The notes under the pieces: model-generated
The model's input: the letters and a program-made list of their open reading frames with translations, nothing else
Told to the model about the DNA's origin: nothing
Databases searched by the model: none
Made by a program: the position numbers and the translations under genes
From: Parcubacteria group bacterium
GTDB taxonomy: Bacteria; Patescibacteriota; Patescibacteriia; UBA2169
Direction: 5' to 3'
Assembly: GCA_016181765.1 (NCBI GenBank)
Contig: JACOYR010000003.1
Coordinates: 1 to 62,150 of the forward strand
DNA: 62,150 nt
Part shown: piece by piece, positions 41,853 to 50,349 of the stretch
Numbering within the stretch: the stretch's first letter is position 1
How the letters are laid out: the number at the start of each line of letters is the position of its first letter

Positions 41853-43170
41853 GTATGCCAAGTGCGAGAAGCGCTTCCGGCACATCGCGGACCGGATGAA
41901 TGCCTGCGCCATCAGGCGTTGACGCGCTCGCGGGCACAAAACATGAGGTAAAGCCGAGCCGCCGAGCCTCGGCAAGGCGCGTTTCAAGATGAGCCGCAGG
42001 CCGCACTTCCCCGGAAAGCCCCACCTCCCCGAGCGCGATTGACTTTTCCGGCATGGCCTGGTTTGAGAGGGATGATGCGATGGCAAGGCTTGCCGCCAAA
42101 TCAAGAGATGGGTCTTTGACGCGCAAGCCGCCGACCACGTTCAAGAATACATCCTGGTTATCCAGCTTCAAGTCGGCTCGGCGCTGCAGTACCGCGAGCA
42201 AAAGTTCCAGGCGCGACACATCAAACCCGCTTGCCGCGCGCTTGGGGTATCCGTAGGAGGTTTTGTTGGTGAGCGCCTGGATCTCTATCAAAAACGGCCG
42301 GGTTCCCTCCATGATCACGCTCACCACTGACCCGGGCTTGCTGCCTCCGCCGCCCTCTAAAAACAGCTGCGAAGGATTTTTGACTTCAATAAACCCTTTG
42401 TCCGTCATGCTGAACACGCCTACCTGGTTGGTGGGGCCGAAGCGGTTCTTGGTGGAGCGCAGCAGCCGGTACTCGTGCAGCCTGTCCCCTTCCAGATACA
42501 GCACCACGTCCACCATGTGCGCGAGCAGCTGGGGCCCGGCAAGGGCGCCCGCTTTGGTGACGTGGCCAATAAGGATGATGGGGATAGCAGTCTGTTTGGC
42601 GCACTGTAAAAATTGCGCGGCGCTCGCGCGAAGCTGGGTAACGCTGCCTGGTTCTGAAGCGATTGATTGGTCAACGGTGGTCTGGATTGAATCTATGATA
42701 ACAAGCGCAGGTTTGTACTTCTTGATTGCCGCAATGGCCGCTCTGGTGCGCGTGTCCGTGACAAATTGAATTCGCTCTGCGCTGACCCCTAGGCGCGATA
42801 TGCGCATCCCTATCTGCTCGGGCGACTCTTCGCCGGCCACGTACAAAACGCCGCCCTTGTGGTGGCGGGCAAACCCGGCAATGGCCTGCAAGACGAGCGT
42901 TGATTTGCCTATCCCTGGGTCCCCGGCGAGGAGGATGAGGCTGCCCGCGACCAAACCCCCGCCGAGCACCATATCCACCTCATGCATGCCCGTTGAAAAA
43001 CGGGCTACCGCGCGGGTTGCGTCAATTGACGTAACTGCCGCGCGATCAGCGGATCCCGCTCCCCCGGAAGCCTCTTGGACAGTGCCCCACTTGCCGCACT
43101 CATCACATTGTCCCTGCCACTTGGGGTACTGGGAATCGCAGTGCGAGCATATATATAGTTTAGTTTCCAT
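41839..43170 (-). CDS. radA: DNA repair protein RadA/Sms
   Basis: A 443-residue protein: zinc finger with Cys8, Cys11, Cys22 and Cys25 (CSHCDSQ, CDECGKWG), RecA-like ATPase with Walker A GDPGIGKST (83-91), the RadA motif KNRFG at 241-245, and a Lon-like C-terminal domain (VGGLRVKDPSLDLAASLAI). It branch-migrates recombination intermediates and helps natural transformation, fitting comF and pili nearby. It overlaps the upstream DsbA-like gene by 11 bases. Confidence 0.96.
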   Translation of the reverse strand: METKLYICSHCDSQYPKWQGQCDECGKWGTVQEASGGAGSADRAAVTSIDATRAVARFSTGMHEVDMVLGGGLVAGSLILLAGDPGIGKSTLVLQAIAGFARHHKGGVLYVAGEESPEQIGMRISRLGVSAERIQFVTDTRTRAAIAAIKKYKPALVIIDSIQTTVDQSIASEPGSVTQLRASAAQFLQCAKQTAIPIILIGHVTKAGALAGPQLLAHMVDVVLYLEGDRLHEYRLLRSTKNRFGPTNQVGVFSMTDKGFIEVKNPSQLFLEGGGGSKPGSVVSVIMEGTRPFLIEIQALTNKTSYGYPKRAASGFDVSRLELLLAVLQRRADLKLDNQDVFLNVVGGLRVKDPSLDLAASLAIASSLSNQAMPEKSIALGEVGLSGEVRPAAHLETRLAEARRLGFTSCFVPASASTPDGAGIHPVRDVPEALLALGIQKKR

Positions 43171-43801
43171 TGGAGAGGAAAGGCATCAACACCCGTTCCA
43201 CCTCCTCAAAGGGTTGCGCCCCGACTAATGCGACTCCCCCGATCACCAGGGTCGGGGTTTCGGTAATTCCCAATGCCCGGCCTTCGGCGAAATCGCGTTC
43301 AACTAAGGCAGGTATGGTATCATCCGAGCGGCATTCCGTAAAGCGGGCTTCATCAAGCCCTAAGCGGGCCGCGCCCTCCAAAAGCGCGGAAGGCGAAAAA
43401 TCACCCTGGTTCGCAAAAAGCCAATTCTGGTACTCCCAGAACTTACCCTGTTGCGCGGCGCACCGCGCCGCAACTGCCGCGTCCTTTGACGATTGCGAGA
43501 GGAACGGAAAATCTTTCCACACGATCCGGGCCTCGTTCGGATATTTGGCAAGGATGCGCGAAAGCACGGCCTGGAAATCCGCGCAGTGCGTGCAGCTGAA
43601 ATCAGCGTACTCATACATAACTGCGGCCGGATTGGCCGCTCCTCTTGCCGGGCTTTCGCGATATTCTGTGGGGCGCGTTGCGCCGGTAAAATCAAATTGC
43701 GCCTTTTCCGCACTGCGGTTGCGCCATAGGTCAACGCTGAACAAAAGCATCACGACAAGCCCTGCGCCCAAGATGCTCGCAATGACGCGGCTCTGCCCCA
43801 T
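43160..43801 (-). CDS. Second membrane-anchored DsbA-like protein
   Basis: A 213-residue protein with an N-terminal helix (SRVIASILGAGLVVMLLF), a DsbA-type fold with active site SCTHCADFQ and cis-Pro loop ITETPTLVIGG. Additional Cys occur in ARCAAQQ and TECRSDD. It probably makes disulfides in exported proteins, such as the ten-Cys protein encoded two genes upstream. Two bases follow the preceding stop. Confidence 0.9.
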   Translation of the reverse strand: MGQSRVIASILGAGLVVMLLFSVDLWRNRSAEKAQFDFTGATRPTEYRESPARGAANPAAVMYEYADFSCTHCADFQAVLSRILAKYPNEARIVWKDFPFLSQSSKDAAVAARCAAQQGKFWEYQNWLFANQGDFSPSALLEGAARLGLDEARFTECRSDDTIPALVERDFAEGRALGITETPTLVIGGVALVGAQPFEEVERVLMPFLSNGN

Positions 43802-43803
43802 AG

Positions 43804-45051
43804 TTACCGCAGCCGCAGCTTGTGAATCCGGCCCGACACCCGGTCCGTAAAGTAGAGCTCTCCGCCATCCTTTGAAATTGACATGGTTTCTACGGTGAAT
43901 GAACTGCCTCCCTCGCTCTCCGGAAACGCAATTGGCGCGGCTGAATTGTTTATCAAATCAATTTTGTATATGGTGTCCGGAGCGCCGAACGCCTGCTCCC
44001 GGAAAATGCCCGATCCCTCGCTCAAAAACTGCGGCACCGCGCAGTACACAACCTCCTCGCTTGCGAACGCGCACTTGTCCGGCCAGGTTTGCACGCGCAA
44101 GGAGCGGTTGCCCAAGCCGATGTTGTCCCCAAGGGCCCCTGTGATGTGGAGCATGGGGTTGTAGTTCGTTCCTTCGGAGTACACGCTGTAGAGCATCTGC
44201 TTGCCTTCCGGCGACCATGCGCCGAGAAAGCCGATGCCATTGGTCTGCAACGACAAAAAATTTTCATCATTCAAGCCGATAAAAAACACTTCCTCGCCTT
44301 CGCTTGATGTCGGCTCCCGGAACGTTGCGATGATTTGATTGGTGGGCGACCAGTTCACGCTCACGTTGCGCGACTGCGTGCCCAAAGCCTGCACGAGCTC
44401 CTGGCCCTCGCCCGAAGGGCTTGACGTGACAATCCACCTATCGCTCTCGGACTCGCCGATGTACTCGTACGCAAGCTGGCTGTCGTTCGGGCTAAAGCTG
44501 AACTCCTGGGCTTCCGGAGGCAGGGTTGCCTGGATGTTGCGCTCAAAATCATAGAAGATATTTGATCCGTCCGGAAACTCCAATACCGCGGAACTGCCGG
44601 AGTTTGACCACACAACATCCGAAACCGAACGGAACACGCGGTCCGAGAGCGGAACAGGATCCCCGCCAGCCGGATTGATGCGGTAGAACCGCTCATCCCG
44701 GCCGTCATAGTAGTTGAGCGATCCGCTCTGCGAGAGCGTATTAAAATCAGCGCGTGACGGCGTGATTGATGAAACCACGGTCCTGCCGCCCGCTGCCACC
44801 ACATCCGGTTCTTGCGGCTCTGGTTCAGACTCCGGAGCCAGATTGCGCTGATCCAAGGTGGTATCAACCACGCGCCCGCCCGGGCCCGTGCCAACGTCCG
44901 GCAACTGGCCGGGTGCGGGACTGACAACACGCCCCGGCACCACCGAGGTACCCGGGCTTCGGAAAAAGAGAACCCAAATCCCCCATCCGAGCAGGATGAC
45001 GATGAGAATAAAGCCCGTTATTTTGAGGATGAGTTTTACGCGGTCGGACAT
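43804..45051 (-). CDS. Membrane-anchored beta-propeller-like protein
   Basis: A 415-residue protein with one N-terminal helix (KITGFILIVILLGWGIWVLFF), a Pro-rich linker of about 60 residues, and a TolB/WD40-like repeat domain: recurring phrases such as VVWSNSGSSAVLEF, FSFSPNDSQLAYEY, VNWSPTNQIIATFR, GAWSPEGKQMLYSV and MSISKDGGELYFTD, about six blades. It may be a scaffold at the cell surface. It lies between the VirB2-like fusion gene and the DsbA-like gene. Confidence 0.78.
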   Translation of the reverse strand: MSDRVKLILKITGFILIVILLGWGIWVLFFRSPGTSVVPGRVVSPAPGQLPDVGTGPGGRVVDTTLDQRNLAPESEPEPQEPDVVAAGGRTVVSSITPSRADFNTLSQSGSLNYYDGRDERFYRINPAGGDPVPLSDRVFRSVSDVVWSNSGSSAVLEFPDGSNIFYDFERNIQATLPPEAQEFSFSPNDSQLAYEYIGESESDRWIVTSSPSGEGQELVQALGTQSRNVSVNWSPTNQIIATFREPTSSEGEEVFFIGLNDENFLSLQTNGIGFLGAWSPEGKQMLYSVYSEGTNYNPMLHITGALGDNIGLGNRSLRVQTWPDKCAFASEEVVYCAVPQFLSEGSGIFREQAFGAPDTIYKIDLINNSAAPIAFPESEGGSSFTVETMSISKDGGELYFTDRVSGRIHKLRLR

Positions 45052-45058
45052 ACTATAC

Positions 45059-46351
45059 CTAATTTAAGGGAAACTTACTGGAATCAATCTCCAAATCACA
45101 AACAGTACCATTGGCAAAATCTTCGGGCTGGAATAATTGGGCCCCAGAAACTCCGGACCAATCAATATCATCAAAATCATACTTCCTAACTGCGCCGTCT
45201 TGGAGGTATAGCGGGAATCCGTTGCACTTATTAGCGCCGGAGCTGCTCTTTCCGAGCGCAAAATTATCATCAAGAGTCGGACCCAGGCTTGAACTGTCGT
45301 TTACTTCAATCTCCAATACAAAACCTTTCAAACCGCCGCTCCCGCCGCTGCAGTATCTCTTGGTAAACGCGTCTAGTAATTTATCTCTCCCTCTGCTTGC
45401 GGTGTACGGATCGGCAAGTACGAATTTCTCACTTGAAAAACTATACGCTCTGGAACGCGTCACTTCTTTGCTGTCTATCTCTCTTAGATACCCTTGGAAC
45501 GCCAAATAATCTGTTTCGTTGCAAACACTATAAACTGTAATCTTGTCCGCATAAGTATTGGTAAAAAGCGACCAGCTGATATTACCCTGCAGATACACGG
45601 GCCGACACTGGCGATTGATGCAACTCTCCGGTAATGATTCTCCGCTATCATCTACACATGCAACGCCTCCGCAGATCGCTTGTTCACTCCTCAATTCGCC
45701 AATTTTGTAATCCCTGCCACATACTGTCTTATCGTCGGCTTCGCTGAATGGTATCAAACTTTTACCAGCCACCACACGCCCATCTGGGGCGAGCTCCGCC
45801 AGTAAACCCGCGCCTGCGTCGGTGGTGTACTCCGCTCCAAATTCTTTAACAATAAGGTCCTCAACTTCCTGTGTATTGCATAGCCGACCACCGATATTTG
45901 AAAAAAGGGGAGTTACCGGCGAAACGTCCGGCAGGCGCAACGCCACCAAGCGCGGGGTGATGGCGTTCAGGAACACGTACGAAAGCAATGCGAGCATGAG
46001 CCCGATGGCCGCGCCAAAGATGCGCTTTTTGGCGGAGCTGATCTTGTCGGACCCGCCGCCGGACATGATCCACTGGTAGCCCGCAATGATGAGCATGACC
46101 ACCGCAAACACCGCGGCCAGTCCGATGAGCAAACGGTATACGCCCGCGATATACTGCGACAAATCCGGATTCTCCGGAACAAACGGGAGCGGAACCTGGA
46201 GCACAGCCGGAATGCCCTGCTGCACCTCCTCTGCTCCTTGAGCCGCATCTCCCGCGCGTTCATTGGGAAGCCGGTCCTGTGCGGACGCAGGAACGGCAAC
46301 TGCGGACGCGGCAGAAAGGAGCAGTGCAATAATGAGTATTCGTGATTTCAT
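45059..46351 (-). CDS. VirB2-like two-helix protein fused to a Cys-rich exported domain
   Basis: A 430-residue protein. A Sec signal (SAASAVAVPASA) is followed by two membrane helices flanking a short basic loop (YRLLIGLAAVFAVVMLIIAG, SAKKRIFGAAIGLMLALLS), the VirB2/TrbC pilin layout. The remaining 280 residues form an exported domain with ten Cys (for example CGRDY, CGGVACVD, CINRQC). Bases 45065-45900, which encode it, are visibly A+T-richer than the N-terminal part, hinting at later domain gain. The gene overlaps the next by four bases. Confidence 0.75.
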   Translation of the reverse strand: MKSRILIIALLLSAASAVAVPASAQDRLPNERAGDAAQGAEEVQQGIPAVLQVPLPFVPENPDLSQYIAGVYRLLIGLAAVFAVVMLIIAGYQWIMSGGGSDKISSAKKRIFGAAIGLMLALLSYVFLNAITPRLVALRLPDVSPVTPLFSNIGGRLCNTQEVEDLIVKEFGAEYTTDAGAGLLAELAPDGRVVAGKSLIPFSEADDKTVCGRDYKIGELRSEQAICGGVACVDDSGESLPESCINRQCRPVYLQGNISWSLFTNTYADKITVYSVCNETDYLAFQGYLREIDSKEVTRSRAYSFSSEKFVLADPYTASRGRDKLLDAFTKRYCSGGSGGLKGFVLEIEVNDSSSLGPTLDDNFALGKSSSGANKCNGFPLYLQDGAVRKYDFDDIDWSGVSGAQLFQPEDFANGTVCDLEIDSSKFPLN

Positions 46352-46629
46352 ATGGGAAACATGGTGGTAAGGTAGAGGCCGAACCCCGCAATCAGGAGCA
46401 GTAAACCGATGATTCCGAGAATGGGGAGGAGGTAGGGCAGAATGGCTTTAATGGCTAATCTTTTTACTGCTTGGGCTCCGGCTTTTTTTGCTTTATCAGC
46501 TGCGGCTTCGCGGGCCCTGGCGCGCAGGGCGCTGTACATCTGCGAAATGCGGCTCTCTTGGCCCGCGCCGCCCGGAACATCATCATACTCCGCGAGCGGA
46601 TCATTCGGTTCTTGTGCGGATACGGCCAT
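46348..46629 (-). CDS. Small single-helix membrane protein of the secretion locus
   Basis: A 93-residue protein with an acidic N-terminus (DPLAEYDDVPG), a basic amphipathic stretch (ALRARAREAAADKAKKAG) and a C-terminal hydrophobic helix (YLLPILGIIGLLLLIAGFGL). No family recognised. ATGA-type overlap with the VirB2-like gene means coupled translation, so it is likely part of that membrane complex. Confidence 0.65.
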   Translation of the reverse strand: MAVSAQEPNDPLAEYDDVPGGAGQESRISQMYSALRARAREAAADKAKKAGAQAVKRLAIKAILPYLLPILGIIGLLLLIAGFGLYLTTMFPI

Positions 46630-46641
46630 ATGCGCGCTGTT

Positions 46642-47259
46642 TTAAATCCTTTCGCCCCATGCCACGCCCGAAACCAGCCACTCGGAGCTCCCGGACTGGG
46701 AGAGATCAATCACCGCTTCCTGCTGGTACGTTTCAATGGCGCCGCCCGAAACCTCGGTCCGGTTGAGCACCGCGCGAAACCGCGCCGCTCTCCGCTCCGG
46801 GGCAAACTCCTCGGTTTCAATGCTCCCAAGCTCCGCAGTGATAGAGTAAAAACCTTCCCGCACCGGGTTCTGTACTGCGTACGATTCCAATTCCTGCACG
46901 AGTGGTGCGGTCATAAAGCCGGCCAGGTCCGTAAAACGCGCATTTCCGGAATCAGACGAGTAGGTGCCGAACCGCTCAAGAAAAAATACAGCAAGGCTTT
47001 CGGCTTCGCGCTCAAGCGTTCCCACTGATGCGGCAGCGGCCGCACTCGGGTACATAGCCGCAAATTCGTCCGCATTCGCGGCATCAAACACCGCACCCTC
47101 AGGCAAACCCTCGCCCCGATCCGGCAGCGCCACCCTCTCCTCCTCGGGCGCCAGGGGCTCCTCGCGGCCCGGGAACACATCAAACAGCACCGAAATAAGG
47201 ATTCCAAAAAGTACCAGGGCGCTCGCAATGATGATACTGATTTTTGTTCGTGGCGACAT
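46642..47259 (-). CDS. Membrane-anchored protein, possibly VirB8-like
   Basis: A 205-residue protein: N-terminal helix (KISIIIASALVLFGILISVLF), an acidic linker, and a domain with LEREAESLAVFFLERFGTYS, a long helix plus strands (FRAVLNRTEVSGGAIET, AVIDLSQSGSSEWLVSGVAW), compatible with the NTF2-like VirB8/TraM fold. Position between VirB4 and the VirB2-like gene supports that role; identity is inference. Confidence 0.6.
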   Translation of the reverse strand: MSPRTKISIIIASALVLFGILISVLFDVFPGREEPLAPEEERVALPDRGEGLPEGAVFDAANADEFAAMYPSAAAAASVGTLEREAESLAVFFLERFGTYSSDSGNARFTDLAGFMTAPLVQELESYAVQNPVREGFYSITAELGSIETEEFAPERRAARFRAVLNRTEVSGGAIETYQQEAVIDLSQSGSSEWLVSGVAWGERI

Positions 47260-47268
47260 ATGCGTAAA

Positions 47269-49215
47269 TTACTGCGGAATTGTCGGATGTGCGGCTTGCG
47301 GCTCCGGGGGAGCAGCTTGGCCGGGTACCTCGGGCGCTGCACTTGCCGCATTTTGGCGGGCAAACTCTTTTTTGGACTGCTCAATCTCCAAGAGCTGCCT
47401 GGGGTCGCTCGTGATGATCTGATCTTCGGTGTACGAAGCAATCACCTTGATGGCCGCGTGCTTGTTGCCCGCAAAAAAGATCCCTTCCCCCACGCTGCCC
47501 TCAAGGAGCAGATACTTCTCGCCCTCGGTGAGCAGGAACGTCTTGACCACGTTGTCTATGGACGCGGGCGACTGGCGCAACAGGAGCTGCAGGGCCGAGT
47601 TCGTGACAATGGCCTGGCCGTAGGGGCTGCCCAAAAAGTCATTCACGTCCTGGGTGATGGTCGTGACCCCGAGGAAGTACTTGCGGGCGCGCTTGACCAG
47701 GGCAAAGATGAATTTTGCGCTGTCATCGTGCTGCATGAGCCACCAGGCCTCATCAATCACCAGGATCCGCTTTTTGAGGGACGAGCGCACCACGTTCCAA
47801 ATGTAGTTCACAATAGTGTACACGGCCATGGGCCGCAGTTCATCCTCCAAGTCCCGCACCGAGAATACGACGAGCTGATTGGACATATCCACGTTTGTGG
47901 GGTTGTTGAGCAATCCCGCAAACGTGCCCTCGGTATACTTCTTGAGGCGCTCGGAAAGCCCCTGCCCGCCCTCCATGCCCGAAAGCACTTCGCTAAAATC
48001 CTGCATCAGGGGCGCTTGCGCAATGCTCCCCAGGTCGCTCGCCGGCGTAATGTCCTTTTTGGCGTAGGTCTCAAGCAAAGCGCGGTCCACAATTGAGTCT
48101 TCGGCATTGGAAAGCTCGCCAAGCATGAGGCGCACCAGCCCTTTCAAGGCAATCACGCCGGAGCGGATGATGTCCGAGGTGGAGGTCGCGTCCGCGATTG
48201 CCCGCGGCAGGTCAAACGGGTTGATTTTCGCTTCAGATGAAAGGGAAATGTTCACGTACGTGCCTCCCACGGCCTCTGACAGGTGTTCGTACTCGCGCTC
48301 CGGGTCAATGATGATCACGTCCGTGCCCATCATCATGCTCCGCAGCACCTCCAGCTTTACGGCATAGCTCTTGCCGGCGCCGCTTGTGGCAAACACCACG
48401 GAGTTCGCGTTCGGAAGGCTGAATCGGTCAAACAGGATCAAAGAGTTGTTGTGCCGGTTGATGCCGTACAAAATGCCGGAATCGCTCGTAAGGTCGCTTG
48501 AAACAAACGGGAACGACGAAGCGGCAGGGCTCGTGTTCAGGTTCGCGGACACGCCGAGCTCGTCGTTCGCGAGCGGCAGGGTTGAGTTGAAACCCTGCTC
48601 GGCCTGCCACAGGCTCCGGCGCGTGGCTATCAGCTTTGAGCCGAACAAAAGCTCCACTTTCTCGGTGAGCGCATTGAGCTCTTTTTGGTCATGCGCGTAC
48701 AGCGTGACGTACACCGCGTGCTGGAAAAAATGCTCAACCCCTTGAGTAATGGCATCCCTAAGCTGTTCAATGTCCCGCAGGGCGGTCTCGCGCAAGGGAT
48801 CGCGGGGCGCGCCCTTTTCCTTGTCTTCAATGAGCTGGGCCTCCAGGTTTCCCACCTTCTTTTTGAGCTGGTTTAAGATAATGTCGCTTGAAACCGGATA
48901 GAAGAACAGGGCAATGTCCATAGTTGCCGAGAGGTTGATGACCGGCGAAAACCACCCCACGTTGATGTACCGCGGAAACGTGGCCACAAAGAGCGTGCGC
49001 ACGAAAAGCCCGTTCAGCTCCAGGTGGTCGGGAACAACGCGCATGGATGCCGGAGCAATGATGTCCCGGATTTTTATCTCCCCCTCGGCGAGCGTTTTTT
49101 CGCTCGCAATGAGCTCGGACTCGGTCTGGGGCTCGTAGGGAGCCGCCGTACGGGGCTGCGGCAGGGCTTGGGGTTGTGATGGCGCGGGGTCAAACATAGC
49201 GCGGTTATTCATCAA
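47269..49215 (-). CDS. virB4-like: VirB4/TraC-family secretion ATPase
   Basis: A 648-residue protein with the VirB4 C-terminal ATPase. Walker A ATSGAGKS at 276-283, VIIIDPEREYEHL, Walker B ILVIDEAWWLMQHD and TTITQDVNDFLGSPYGQAI are all present. The part before residue 220 covers a partial N-terminal domain. By family it powers type IV secretion or conjugation. The start overlaps the upstream half-gene by 11 bases. The C-terminus is a Pro/Ala-rich tail. Confidence 0.92.
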   Translation of the reverse strand: MMNNRAMFDPAPSQPQALPQPRTAAPYEPQTESELIASEKTLAEGEIKIRDIIAPASMRVVPDHLELNGLFVRTLFVATFPRYINVGWFSPVINLSATMDIALFFYPVSSDIILNQLKKKVGNLEAQLIEDKEKGAPRDPLRETALRDIEQLRDAITQGVEHFFQHAVYVTLYAHDQKELNALTEKVELLFGSKLIATRRSLWQAEQGFNSTLPLANDELGVSANLNTSPAASSFPFVSSDLTSDSGILYGINRHNNSLILFDRFSLPNANSVVFATSGAGKSYAVKLEVLRSMMMGTDVIIIDPEREYEHLSEAVGGTYVNISLSSEAKINPFDLPRAIADATSTSDIIRSGVIALKGLVRLMLGELSNAEDSIVDRALLETYAKKDITPASDLGSIAQAPLMQDFSEVLSGMEGGQGLSERLKKYTEGTFAGLLNNPTNVDMSNQLVVFSVRDLEDELRPMAVYTIVNYIWNVVRSSLKKRILVIDEAWWLMQHDDSAKFIFALVKRARKYFLGVTTITQDVNDFLGSPYGQAIVTNSALQLLLRQSPASIDNVVKTFLLTEGEKYLLLEGSVGEGIFFAGNKHAAIKVIASYTEDQIITSDPRQLLEIEQSKKEFARQNAASAAPEVPGQAAPPEPQAAHPTIPQ

Positions 49216-49885
49216 TCTTTAAATCTTCTTCCTGGGGAAGCTTCTGTATCTGCGAAAGCTCGGGGTTGTATGAACCGTAGTAGAGCTCAATCAGGCTCTG
49301 GGTCCCGAGCGGAAGGGCGGTAATGCCGATGTTCGCGAGGCCGTTGACCACGACATTCACCCTGCTTTCAAGTTTTTCCCGGTACCGGGCGAACAGCTTG
49401 TCCGAGAGCTTGATGATGGCGCTTGGAGAAAACGCGGTCCCGAGCTGGCTGAAAAAACCTTTTTTGGCATCCTTGCCAGGCGCGTACGGCACCACCGCGT
49501 AGAACCGCTTTCCCATGATGTCGCCCAACGTCACGAGCTCCGTGATGAAGGCGTGGTACTCCCGTATCTGGGTTCGCAGCAAATCATTGGCCTCGCCGTT
49601 GGCGCGCTGCTCCAAATCAGAGAGGTACCCGTCTATGTTGAGCTGCCGCGACTGCACCACGATCTGCAAGCTGAAATCAAGGGAATTCAAAAGCGAAATA
49701 TATCCCTGCAAAATGGCGTTCTGCTCATCCTCGCTCTTTAAGGCGAAATTGATTGATGAGGCGAGCAGCACGCGGCGCACGCTGCCATCTTTAAGGATGA
49801 CGGTGTCGTCCCGGATTTCCGCGATGTCCAGGTAGCTCTGGGTGGACGCGCTGGTTTTCTTTTTTGCAAGCTTACTCTTTGGCAT
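49205..49885 (-). CDS. VirB4/TraC N-terminal-like domain protein
   Basis: A 226-residue protein resembling the N-terminal part of VirB4/TraC (TQSYLDIAEIRDDTVILKDG, LLNSLDFSLQIVVQSRQLNI). It lacks an ATPase domain; the ATPase is the next gene, so VirB4 is split, an arrangement seen in CPR secretion loci. Start at 49885 (MPKSKLAKKK) is chosen over 50017, which would overlap PrgI deeply. Confidence 0.8.
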   Translation of the reverse strand: MPKSKLAKKKTSASTQSYLDIAEIRDDTVILKDGSVRRVLLASSINFALKSEDEQNAILQGYISLLNSLDFSLQIVVQSRQLNIDGYLSDLEQRANGEANDLLRTQIREYHAFITELVTLGDIMGKRFYAVVPYAPGKDAKKGFFSQLGTAFSPSAIIKLSDKLFARYREKLESRVNVVVNGLANIGITALPLGTQSLIELYYGSYNPELSQIQKLPQEEDLKIDE

Positions 49886-50345
49886 GTTTATTTTGGTTCT
49901 CGCGGGATTGCGCCAGGATTTCCTCGGGCCGGTATTTTCCCCCGGTGTCAACCAGGAGCGTAAGTTCAGAAAGCGCCCTGGAACGCATCCGCGGCTTGTA
50001 CGCGGGAAGCGCTTCAACTTCCCCTAGTGCGCCCTGTTCTTTGGGGCGCGCCGGAGCAACGTACTGCTTTGACCATACGCGGAGCTGCGAACGGACCGCT
50101 GACCGCACGATTGAGAGCGCAAACCGGTAAAAAGGCTGGCCGTTGATCTTGATGAATGCAATGAGGGCATACGCCCCAAGGATGAGAACGGCTTCAAGCG
50201 CGAACAAGGCAGTATCAGCGAGCTTGTACGCGGCAAACACCAAGAGTATGGCAACAATGCCGATAATGAACTGCCGGGTGGTGATGGGCCCGATGATCTT
50301 GTCTTCCACGTCTATGAATTGGGGTACCACGAATTGGGGCGCCAT
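49872..50345 (-). CDS. PrgI-family membrane protein
   Basis: A 157-residue protein with FVVPQFIDVEDKIIGPITTRQF and two close helices (IIGIVAILLVFAAYKLA, LFALEAVLILGAYALIAFI) then GQPFYRFALSIVRSA, the PrgI pattern of type IV secretion loci, comparable to VirB3. The C-terminal half is soluble and basic. It overlaps the split VirB4 N-terminal gene by 14 bases. Confidence 0.88.
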   Translation of the reverse strand: MAPQFVVPQFIDVEDKIIGPITTRQFIIGIVAILLVFAAYKLADTALFALEAVLILGAYALIAFIKINGQPFYRFALSIVRSAVRSQLRVWSKQYVAPARPKEQGALGEVEALPAYKPRMRSRALSELTLLVDTGGKYRPEEILAQSRENQNKHAKE

Positions 50346-50349
50346 AGAG

